From Lyophyllum atratum (lineage: Eukaryota > Basidiomycota > Agaricomycetes > Agaricales > Lyophyllaceae): 64,000 nt of DNA. The position numbers and the translations under genes were made by a program. The stretch spans positions 682,001 to 746,000 of the forward strand of contig JACGCN010000022.1 in NCBI GenBank assembly GCA_014905825.1, written 5' to 3'. Shown in pieces: positions 51,079 to 60,590 of the stretch. Each line of letters begins with the position of its first letter. Positions within the stretch are counted from its first letter, which is position 1. The notes under the pieces are model-generated. The model saw nothing but the letters and a program-made list of their open reading frames with translations. It made no database searches and was not told the origin of the DNA.

Positions 51079-52389
51079 TTACTCCTTCTTCCGACCCTTC
51101 GACTGTTCAGCTTCTCCGCCCAACACCCACGGCGCAATAACACCAGCTGACAGGATCGGAGTCGCGAGGGCCATGAAAGCCCTGCTCGTCGCTCCGTTTG
51201 TCCCTTCAACATCTTCACCCGAACCGCTGAGAAGTGACCAAGCCGCGAGCGACACGGTAGTCCACACGACGTCCCAACCGATTGACGACTGTGCTGGGTG
51301 GACGGCCTGAAGAGTCATCCATGCAACGTCGACGAATGAGCGCCAGTTTCCTATATCAGCTAGATCATTCAGAAAGGAGGCGAGGGTACTGGGATTCAGG
51401 CTAAGGAAGGCGAAGAGGGTGGCGCGTGAGTGGAGGAGTATTGACGTGCCGGAAACCAATGCAGACAGGTTGCTGATGGGTACACTAGGTAGCAATGGGA
51501 TCGATAACGGGGGTACGATGAGCGGGACAACACAAAGGGTGTGCATGAGCAGGAGGTTGGGAAGGAAGGTGCCGCTGGTCACGGAGGTATATGGGGAGTA
51601 CCCGATCGTCGCAAGTGAGAGGAGGACGGGTATATAGAGGGTCGGGGAGGCCGGAGTAACACGCTTCGGCTTTGCCTTGGACTTCTTTGAATGCTCGACG
51701 CTGGACGTAGAGGTAGGGCCTAGGAGGAAGGCTAGATAGAAGAGATTGGAGGCGACCGAGATAGCAACGAGCTGTCCTAGTAGCATGTACGCCCATACAT
51801 GTGGGACGCGGCGTTCTCGGCCTCCGATATCCACTTAACGTGCAAGCAAGAGATATACAACATAGGAACATACCTTTCGTTGCAAGGAAGACTGTCCATG
51901 CACCAACCGTGTACAAGCATAGTTGCTGACTCCACCACCAATTGAAGGGGCCAAAACACACGGCAGCCCAAGCCTGCTCAAAGAGAGCCGTGTCGATGAG
52001 CCATGAAGTGAGTCGATTGAGCGCAGATCTGGACTCGATCGTTGAGATTGCTAGGGTGGCCTCGTACGCATTGAAGCTCCACTGTGGAAGGGTGTTATTC
52101 GTCAATTCTTCGAGCGTAAAAATAGGCGTACAGCCAGAAACCTAAACATGTCTGTATATCGCGATATAGCAGCTGCAAACTCTACAACAGATTATAACGA
52201 CTTACGCAGCCATGTATGCCCCAATGACGCAAGGGCCAAGAATCCAAAGGTCCAATGTATCTTCGAAGGATAATTCGTATGAGATGATTTCAAGCCATTT
52301 ATTGAACGTAGAATGAAGGTAAAGAGGCCAATTATGATAAGGAAGTAGGAACTGAAAATTCCTAGGGCTACTGAGTGTTCCCACCCCAT
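51079..52389 (-). CDS. Multi-pass membrane protein, function unknown
   Basis: Rebuilt on the minus strand from ATG 52389 (MGWEHSVALGIFSSYFLIII). Exon 1 ends ALASLGHTWL. A small exon HMFRFLA lies between two introns (acceptor ATATACAG; donor GTACGC...TTCCACAG). The next exon starts WSFNAYEATLAIS, runs through LINTALF-like WLIDTALFEQAW and ends TVFLATK. The last exon begins GRERRVPHVWAYMLLGQLVAI and ends EAEQSKGRKKE. Several hydrophobic segments are visible, about eight, including LGIFSSYFLIIIGLFTFIL, YMLLGQLVAISVASNLFYLA and YIPVLLSLATIG. A charged loop (KKSKAKPKR) sits between them and the tail is Lys-rich. I recall this as a conserved but unnamed Agaricomycete family. It is divergent from the next membrane protein gene, 423 bp away. 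Confidence 0.7.
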
Positions 52390-52812
52390 GGCAGCTTGCA
52401 GTTTTGCGTCGACTTTGCAATTTCGTGGGTGGAGGCGGAGCCTGTCAATTGGGATCGGAGATACGCGGATTTGATCCTGCCTTGTCGCCATGGTGTTATG
52501 TTCAGTGGCTGTGCCAACCGACGGACCGCCAACACTCTGCTCCGAGTCATGCATTGTCGACGCTTGCCAGGGAGGACTGGCCCTGGCTAATACACAGATC
52601 TCTTCAATGAACAACCCATCACCGTGCAAGGTGCCCAAGGATCAGCCAACCAGTGCCCATCATGTGCATGATGTTTCGTTACCTACTTTCGATGTTTTTA
52701 CTCCGGTCTGTTTCACATTCCTGTGATAGGACGCGACGCCCCATGCTCGCCTGGATGCCAGCCCAGAGATAACAGCCTCGTAGCCGTCCAGCGACGCGTT
52801 TCCTTCCCGCCC

Positions 52813-54316
52813 ATGACTCCCTCCGAGCGGTCACTTCTCCAGCAGGTCGGCACTATAACCCTCAACAACCTAGCCAGGCTCAGCATCTACACCTTGCTCT
52901 ATGGTACTCTCTATCCTCCCTACCTGTCTTATCGCAAACTCTGATGCGGTTCCATAGGAATCTTTATCTTACTTACCGGGATTTCCGTGAAGACATTCAC
53001 GTGCGTACTCGTTCTATTCTCCATATACCCATGATAAGTTGACCATCAACAGTCGTAGAGGCCTGATGTCTTTCCCGAAGAGAATGATGTTAAGCGTTAC
53101 GATCATATGCTTTATCCTCGCAAGCTTGTTTTGGGGTGCATATGTCGCAGGATTCGTGATTCAAATCCGGAGGATATTCGCGGACGACGGCCTCCCAGAC
53201 GGAGCGGGATTGGAGGCAATCAATAGAGAGCTTTTTCCGCTTGAGGAAATTCAGTACTGGACGTTGCTGATCGCGGTGCGTCTATCAACTGTGGAGGGCG
53301 GTAAGGGTCACACTCTGAACAAAATTGTCTCCCGTAGCCGCTAATTAGCGACGGCGTGGTCATTTGGCGAGCATGGGTCATCTTTGGCCAGCAAAGGTGG
53401 CTCATGGCTGGCCCCTTGACTCTTCTGCTTGGAACAACAGGTGCGTTTCCTCGAGCCTTACCACAGGACACCGCGTCACATATAGTCAATTCAGCAACAA
53501 GCCTCGCATATGCGGTAATCACTTCACGTTACTCGATGATTATTGCGGACCAGCTAGGGCATAATCATCACACGATCAACCTGTATAATGCATTCTTAGC
53601 CCTATCGCTAGCGACGAATACCACCACCACCCTACTGATTCTATACAAGCTATGGTACGTTCCTTACTCCCGCCATGTCCGGCAATGACATTTTCCGGGT
53701 AGGATACTCCGAACAGAAATGCATGGATTGAGCCTGAGCCAGAAGCCGACCCAGGTTCAAAAGGTCTTGATCGTGATCGTGGAATCAGGAATCGTCTTCT
53801 GTCTGCTCCAGGTCCGCTCCAAGCTCGCATTCGCATATCCATCTTCGCTCACCCACGGTACGGTATAGGCACTCAGCTTGATCCCCAACTTCCTCAGCTT
53901 CCCGCTCGATTCGCCATCCTACATGGTCGAGACGACCATCGTGGCTGCGTACACGTTCATCACCGTCAGCCTCCAACCTTTCATCAATGTATTCACGTTT
54001 TATCTGACACAGTCAATGATAGCCCATGTATCCCACCCTCGTGGTTGTGATGGTTAACCAACAAAGTACAGTTGTAGAAACTTTCGGGATCAGCACGGCC
54101 CTACGGAGCGACCTGGGCTGGAACATCGAGGATGGAACACCTCCCTCGGCCGGTCCCATGGCGGACAACTGGTGTTTCACTTCAACGCATTATGGCACGA
54201 CGCCGACAGGTTCACTACCAACGCAAGAAACTCGTACCTATGTGTCGATTGACGGCAATGCTCTCGAAAGGAACGCGAATACACTCAATGAAAAGAGCGA
54301 AGCACTACCGTCGTAA
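52813..54316 (+). CDS. Multi-pass (about 7 TM) membrane protein, function unknown
   Basis: Start ATG 52813 (MTPSERSLLQQVGTITLNNL), then GIFILLTGISVKTFT after an intron, GLMSFPKRMMLSVTIICFIL to ELFPLEEIQYWTLLIA. Next come PLISDGVVIWRAWVIFGQQR, LATNTTTTLLILYKLW, a short exon with VLIVIVESGIVFCLLQ, a segment around MVETTIVAAYTFITVS, and the last exon MYPTLVVVMVNQQSTVVET to EKSEALPS. Hydrophobic segments alternate with short loops, and the DxVVIWRAWV-like motif is typical of a large Agaricomycete-specific family of seven-span proteins of unknown role. Exact exon borders in the 53690-54020 stretch are uncertain. Shares a 423-bp divergent promoter region with the gene on its left. Confidence 0.65.
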
Positions 54317-54652
54317 TCCAAGGTATTTGTTGTTTAGTTGCCCCTACGCAAGTGATAGCTTCTCAAATTCCTTTAGCGTGGATATAGTATTTTGACGTCC
54401 TAGATGTACGATAAGTATGTGTAGCAATAATCCACTGAATATGTCAGGCGCGATAAAACGCGCTTTAGGCGTAAGTATCTGAAACTTGAACGTGACCTTC
54501 AACGGCGACGAACCGACCTTCGTAACTTGAACCCCATTTCGCGGACTTTTACAACCATGTGACTACTGGATGCAGCCGAGCGCGGTCGCCGGCCGACTTC
54601 ATCTGTTCGACCACTATGCCACATAGTCTCCCTTCACGCCGTCCAGAAGATT
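54317..54652. other. Intergenic spacer
   Basis: 336 bp between two genes on the same strand. Nothing distinctive seen. Confidence 0.4.
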
Positions 54653-56371
54653 ATGGCAGAAATCAACGGTGCGATACAAGATGCCATTCTACCGAACGAG
54701 AACTGATGACCAAGTGGGTCAATCACACCATTCAGTACACAAGGCGCCATCGATATCGCCCAGCAGCAGATCGATCAGCAGCTTGCAACCCTCCTCGACA
54801 TGGTCAGCATTCTGAGACAACGACGCAATGCCCTTTCTCTCGTCTCTCGTCTACCAGCCGAGATTCTCTGTAAAATTTTCGAAATCGCTCGCGACGAGGA
54901 TGAGCTGCATAACACTAGCCCGAAGATGTGTATATCTATCTCCCACGTCTGTTCTGCGTGGCGAAACACTGCGATGCACTTCCAGGGCATGTGGAATTTC
55001 ATTCATTATAACTACAAGCTAGAGTGGGTGAGGGAGCTCCTGGTTCGGTCGGGGACAGGCCCACTCCGCGTGGATTTGGACGCTGAAGCCAATGAGAGTA
55101 TGGTTCCACTGGTTTTTCAAGAAGCGGTGAACAAACGATTTCAGGAGCTCAACTTTGGGGGCTTCTTGCCTCTCGAATTCGAGACGCGTTGCCGTAGCAT
55201 ATTTGGAGGCCATGCCCCGCTATTGGAGACCTTACACATTTCATTCGATTCCGACCATAAGCCCATCATGCACGAACGGTTATTCTCGGGGGGAACCCCG
55301 CGTCTGCGCGACTTGACCCTGCGCAACTGCCCCTTGCCTTGGAATTCACCGATGCTCAAGAGTCCCCTGACCCATCTCATACTCGAGCTTCCTATCGCAG
55401 CAGCTGCGACGACATGGACTATGAGCCAACTCACAGCCGTTTTGGAAAACCTACCAGCCTTACGGGAACTTGTCCTGTGCAATGTCTTGGCCCCCATGGA
55501 AACCTTAACCACTCCTGGCGCTTTTCCGCGGCGGAAGATCCCCCTCCTATACCTTGAAGATCTTGCTATCATTGCAGACACTTTCCCCCAGTGCACCTAC
55601 CTGCTGGATAGGCTTTCCCTAACACCCACACCATCGATTCGCCTCGACGGCTCGTTCAACAAGTCTCAGAGTTGGACGGTTCAATCATTTGTCGACGCGC
55701 TTTCCTCCATTCGCGACATGCTACGCCTCCAGCATAGCGTAGATGCGGACGCTTCTCCCGGGCCACTCCGCGCAGCATCTTTCACCTCTAAGTACGCCTA
55801 TCATCTAACGTTTGCCGCCTGGAGCGACGTAGAGCCAGTACCTCACCTATACCGGAAGCCGGTCATAAACCTGCAGCTCCCAGGGTATACACAAGACGTT
55901 CTATCGATATCAGGCCTGATGGCCGCGCTGCCTCTGCGAGGACTACAGAAGATCAAGTTCCACCATGATTTACTGCAGGAGTGGTTGCAGGCGCTCGTGT
56001 CGCTGGAGCATGTGCACACCATCCGCATCGCGAACGTCGCACAGGGAAGTAGCATCCTCAAGTGGCTTGCACAGGAAAGTCCGGCTCCGTTGCATCCATT
56101 CCCGTTCCACGCTTTGTCAAGGCTGGAGATGGTCTCATGCACTCTAAACTCGAGTCATGGTACCGATGAATCCACATTTGCATTGCTGCAGACCGTGTTG
56201 AGGAGGCGACATAGGCACGGACACAGAATCGCCGTGCTTTATCTCAACGAGTGTGACGTGAAGGAACAACAGCTACTAGAACTTGGGCAGTTTGTGGGCA
56301 GGGTCATCTGCGATCCATGGTTGACTCATACCGCCGTTCAACGGTATGGTTCAGATGAAAGTGACGACTGA
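54653..56371 (+). CDS. F-box protein
   Basis: The main exon contains LVSRLPAEILCKIFEIA, a clear F-box, then ISISHVCSAWRNTAMHFQGMW, the usual second half in basidiomycete F-box proteins. LRR-like Leu-rich segments follow (LRDLTLRNCPLPWNSPML, LPALRELVLCNVLAPMETL). I place the start at a 16-nt first exon (54653-54668, MAEIN) spliced over a 75-nt intron to 54744. The product then begins MAEINGAIDIAQQQIDQQLA, the family's usual short coiled lead before the F-box. A start at ATG 54800 without the intron is the alternative. The product is about 545 residues, ending RYGSDESDD. Expected role: substrate receptor of an SCF ubiquitin ligase. Not closely related to the 34-37 kb pair. Confidence 0.8.
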
Positions 56372-56539
56372 GACCCGAACAGGCAAGTTGCGACTTGAAT
56401 AGTGGTAGTAGCGATAGTGATATTACCTATGGGCGGTCCCGACGTTCGTGTAGGCCACATCTAAGTAGGGATTCAGTTCACAAGAACGTCGATTGTTGTT
56501 TTGAGCGCGAACTAAGTTACAGGGATAGGGCGCTCTCGA

Positions 56540-56871
56540 ACTTGCACGTTCACGACGCATCTGTCCCAAACGACAATGCCACGATGATCAACGGTGGGTC
56601 TGACGACTCTTGTAAATTGAATCCGAAATGGATCCCGACGCGCAGGCCTGGTCTCTGCTTCGTCGATGGGACGGGAGACCAGTAAGTCATTCCAAGTAAA
56701 GCTTTGTTACGCCGATGCTAAGAACGATTCAGGTTTGACAAGTCCGATGTGGGTGGCTCGAATCCTGGCAGATCATGGTATCTCATACATCCTGCACAGA
56801 ACTCAAATGTCGTCGACTTTTTTGGGCTACTCAGAAAAAGAAGACATCCATCAACAAAGGATTTATTGTTT
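56540..56871 (+). pseudogene. Decayed fourth DUF2235 copy (5' fragment)
   Basis: Fragment matching the first three exons of copies A-C. GLCFVDGTGDQ (one residue inserted against LCFDGTGDQ) is followed by GTAAGT. A microexon-like FDKSD lies at about 56733-56748. Then NSNVVDFFGLLRKRRH-like text runs to HQQRIYCF, aligned to the MVYYQ end of exon 3, with frame damage. Everything after this point is missing; the fragment ends where the 56872-57210 element begins. Confidence 0.75.
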
Positions 56872-57210
56872 TGTTTCGACCTAGTCTTCACGTAACGCGT
56901 AACATAGGCCATGAGATGAAGAGATTTTCACCTTCGTAACGCATAACAAAACATTTTGAAGAGCGTTACGGACCAAAAATTTTCCGGTCGAAAATCGCAA
57001 AATTCTCCACTATAAAATACATTCAATAGGTACTATATGAATCGTAATTTGAGTTGTCCGTCCACCCACACATTGAGAACTCGGCACCGGCTGTCTAAAT
57101 GTGGCATGAAGAGTTCTACCTGTTCGTAACGCTGAAATCGGACCCTTGAAGAGGTGAAGAGATCAAAAAGTTCGTAACGCGTAACAGCCCTTGAAGAGTA
57201 GGTCGAAACA
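56872..57210. mobile_element. MITE-like element, 339 bp
   Basis: The left end TGTTTCGACCTAGTCTTCA is repeated in inverted form at the right end (reverse complement TGTTTCGACCTACTCTTCA), with one mismatch in 19. Inside, the words CGTAACGC and GTAACGCGTAACA recur in both orientations. It is AT-rich and non-coding. I could not find a clean target duplication, so borders may be off by a few bases. Confidence 0.65.
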
Positions 57211-57547
57211 CTACAGTACTACCAAGCACGTCGCCATCGCCGGTTACAAGCTCGCGAGCAGTCGCCTAAATAATAATATCGAATATAAACTATGTACAGA
57301 GCCTACAGGGCGGGTGAGCACCGAGCGGCGAGTGAAGGAAGCAAAGAAAGGGGGTGGCTGAGTGAGGCCAGGGTGTGAATGACTACATACTTACTTACGA
57401 GTATAACTACATACAATAAAGATACCCCGCACTCCCCCGACTCCTCATCATAACGAGCGTACGTATATTAAGCTAAAGATCAACAGTGACTGCAAAGTGC
57501 AACGCCGTATCGAGGGAGGGGTACATTAAACGAGTGGGCGGAACAGA
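57211..57547. other. Spacer
   Basis: Sequence between the MITE-like element and the stop codon of the next gene (-), which will include its 3' UTR. No ORF supported. Confidence 0.4.
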
Positions 57548-59365
57548 TCAAGCAGCCGTATACAGCGGCGGCACATCCTCCACCTCCCCCACCCCCTCCC
57601 CCTCCTGCCTCCCCTGCGGCAGCCTCAACCCACTATCCAAATGCACCACCGCCCCCACCACCACCGCCCTCCCCGCCCCCACCGCCTCCTGCCCCTTCCG
57701 CATCGCCCTCGTCTGCGCCACCGTCCCAAGGGCGTACCCGCTCGCGTCGGACGCGTCCATGCTCGTGGTGGTGTTGTGCGTGTGCGTGGGGTGGGAGATG
57801 TTGCTGGGGGAGAGGGAGGAGGAGAGGTGGGAGGAGGAGAGGTGGGTGTGGCTTGGATTTTGTGTGTATGAGGTGTAGTTGTAGGACTGGTGCTCGGAGT
57901 GGGCGGAGCCGGGGGAGGACATCGGCGCGCGGATGGGCGGGGCGAGTGGGGGCGGTGTTGTGTGTAAGTTGGAGTTGGAGTTGAAGTTCGAGGTGGAGTT
58001 GAAATTCGAGGTGGAGTTGGAGTTGGAGTGCGAGTTAGAGGCGGAATAGGAATGGAAATTGGGATTAGCATTAGGATTGGGATTAGCACCGGGCCCGGGG
58101 CTGGGGGAGTGGTACGTCGACATGAAGGGCGTTACTTCGTACGGGACGCTGGGGCCGGGCACAGACGTGACGCTCAGCGCGCGATGTTGCCTGCGCCGCC
58201 ACCATAAGATGAGGAGGAGGATGAAGGCGATGAGTGCGAGCCCGCCGACGACGCCGCCTACGATCGCGCCGATTGGTGTGCCGGGCTTTTTGCCCTGTTC
58301 AATCTCGGACCCGCCGTCCGCGTCGGGGGAGTGCGAGCCTGTGCCTGGCGCGGCGGTGGAGCCTCCTGAGGACGGGCCCGTATGAGTCGGGGTGGTGGGG
58401 GCGGTGGTGTTGGTGACGAACAGGTAGTCAAGCGTGAGCGGCGTCGCTGGGCCTCCATCGGCGCCGTTGTACGTGACGAGGAGCGTGTGCGGGCCGGGCA
58501 CGAGATCGGGTGTGGTGAAGAAGGCTTGGTTGTATGCGGTCGTTGTGCCTGCCGGGGGGAGACCGGGCAGCTTGAATGTGGTGGGTGCGCCGCCGTCGAT
58601 GGAGAAGGTTGCGGATGCGGCGGGGTGGGGGAGTTCGGTGGGGACGAAGCCGACCCAGGTGACGCTTTTACCTGGATGGGGGGGGTTTATGTTCAGAGGG
58701 GTACGGTCGGGAAGGTAAGGAGGGTGAGTGACGCACCGACAAAGTCGAACTTCGCCTGAGACCCCTTCACCGTCGTCATATTCGCCGTCCCACCCAACGC
58801 TTGCCACTTCGAATCGAGAACCACGCCGGGGTCGCTATTATCCACCTGCAGCACGGCTTCGTCGAATGAGGCTCCTGGGGAAGGGGTGAAGACGAGGTAG
58901 TCGAGCCAGAAGGTGGTCCCGGTGGAGGTGATGTTGATGGTGAGGTCGTGCGGGCCGTCGTCAAGGATGCCTTGGGCGCACAACCCCCAGTTGTTCTCCG
59001 CGAATGGGAAGGGATCCGCGGGGCGCCCGCCTATGCTGATCTTGTCGACGAAGCACTCCCAACCCGGGTCCCACTCTCCATTGATCCTCGCCAGGTGTGT
59101 GGTACCCACAACAGCGATGGACGTCCCTGTGGATCGTGGCTATGGTTAGGAGGACGAAGACGCGAGGTGACGGGACGTTCGTGTACGGACCTTTGAACGT
59201 GAAGGAGAGGCTGTCGTTGCCGTTCGTCCCGTGCGACGTCCTTAGGTACGTGGGCCCGAAATTTCCATTCGCGTCCTGGCTGCCCTGGTCGCGGAACCAG
59301 CCCTGGCCCGTATAGTGGATACGACTGTCGGTATCGTCGATGACAACTTTCCGAGGAGGACCCAT
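57548..59365 (-). CDS. Single-pass membrane protein with two extracellular carbohydrate-binding-like repeats
   Basis: Three exons. Exon 1 starts at ATG 59365 (MGPPRKVVIDDTDSRIHYTG) and ends SLSFTFKG. Exon 2 begins TSIAVVGTTHLARINGEWD and ends GSQAKFDFVG. Exon 3 begins KSVTWVGFVPTEL and ends at 57548 (EVEDVPPLYTAA). Two similar beta-rich units are visible (IDDTDSRIHY... SFTFKG and VDNSDPGVVL... AKFDFVG, each followed by DxxxLDYL.V), galactose-binding-like in pattern. After a Thr/Ser/Pro stalk comes one transmembrane span, AIVGGVVGGLALIAFILLLI, then WWRRRQHR and a long cytosolic tail. The tail is low complexity: Asn/Ser repeats (SNSNSTSNFNST) and His/Thr/Ser runs. I recall this layout as common and unnamed in Agaricomycetes, with a conserved PPLYT-type tail end. 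A signal peptide is not visible at this start, so an upstream exon may be missed. Confidence 0.75.
57965..58045 (-). repeat. Imperfect minisatellite encoding Asn/Ser repeats
   Basis: Repeats of 6-18 bp (GGAGTTGGAGTTGAA-like on the plus strand) inside the cytosolic tail of the membrane protein. Likely length-variable between strains. Confidence 0.6.
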
Positions 59366-60248
59366 TGCGCCAGGCAGACTGTCACTCTAGCGTGGAGGGG
59401 AGAGGTGAAACGGGAAGACAGCAAAGAGCGTCGGTGAGAGGGGATGGTTGGCCGAACAAATGATTGGTGTGGAGGCTAATATCGGTTGCTAGGTTCTTGA
59501 TCGAAAGTGGCAATCTTTTGATCATTTGCGCAAAGATCTCGAGACGCGTCACGTCCGTCGTCATCGGACGTACTTTGGTTGAGGGCGTGAGTGTAGAAGG
59601 AAAGTCATGGCCAGGCTAGGATACCGCGCTAGGTATCACGAACTTCAGCGGAGAGATCCTTCATAGGTTGTGGTTGTGGTTGCAGTTCAAGGTGGAAACA
59701 AAAATAGAAATAAATTCAGGCCCATCCGGGCCCAAGCCGCCGGGCCGAGCGGGAGCACATGGCTGAATCCACAAAAAGCACGGACAGGCAGAATTGGAAA
59801 TCCTCTGCCTCTTCGAGCTCTGGAATGCTACGAATTTTGCTATCTATGATTCTTCATCGCCCCCCGTTCCCCGTTTCGACGCTGATGGCGAACCTCCGCG
59901 CCTGCTGAGCTGTGGCCACGAAGCAAATAAAATGATCCATAGTAGGCGCTACGAGGACTTTCCCGATCGGCGGGCTGGAGAACAACTGGAGAAGGTGGAG
60001 CGTCAGACAGAGTTGAATGAGAACCGGAGACGGCGTGCGCATATTTTGTTAGCCCATATTTTGGACCACTCTTCCTTCAGCGGCGGACACAGCGATGAGA
60101 GTTCCCCTACAATGAAGCGGAATAGAGGAATTCGACTCGCGCAAGATCTCTTATGCTGAAAAGAGTGGCTCTAACTCCTTTGGCGCGCGCGGTGTTTTTG
60201 TCCCAGGGTTGCGATCTATGCTAGAGTCCGATTCGAGAGCGCCCTATC
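59366..60248. other. Spacer of about 0.9 kb
   Basis: Between the start of the membrane protein gene (-) and the end of the third Gypsy element. It contains a GC-rich inverted stretch around 59718-59750 (GGCCCATCCGGGCC, GCCGCCGGGCC). A 121-codon open frame at 59794-60159 has no recognisable motif and is not called. Confidence 0.4.
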
Positions 60249-60590
60249 TGTGAGAATCGAGGAATAATAATGACAAGACTTAGATGACGAGAATGATAAG
60301 AGAGCAAGAGATAACTGGGTTATGATTAAGACAATGTGTTGACTCGATACCGGATACAAGGTAGTTTACGAGGCTTTTATACAGTACTGGTTAGGAGTTT
60401 TAGGAAAGGAGAATAAGTAATTGAGTAGCATATGAATTGGCATAGAGTGGGTTGAGGTAGCATAGAGTGGGTTGAGTATCTAAAATGTGATAAGAAGCGA
60501 TGAAAATTGTAGTATAGGGTTTTTGTAGGTAAAGGGGGACGAGAGGAGCGAGGAGGTCGGATTTCGGAAGGGACTTAGCGGATTATGACA
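60249..60590 (-). repeat. 3' LTR of third Gypsy element
   Basis: On the minus strand it starts TGTCATAATCC at 60590 and ends TCTCACA at 60249. It holds a TATAAAAGCC core-promoter-like site (60372-60381) and a 20-bp-period direct repeat (CATAGAGTGGGTTGAG at 60441-60456 and 60461-60476). Only one LTR is in the window, so borders rest on the TG...CA ends and the adjacent polypurine tract. Confidence 0.8.

Noticed and set aside
56395..56685. A 96-codon ORF ending in DGTGDQ as a functional small gene
   Set aside because: It is the first exon of a decayed DUF2235 copy; the following exons are damaged and then missing.
59794..60159. A 121-codon ORF between the membrane protein and the third element
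   Set aside because: No recognisable domain, no paralogue in the window and no clear promoter; kept as uncalled spacer.
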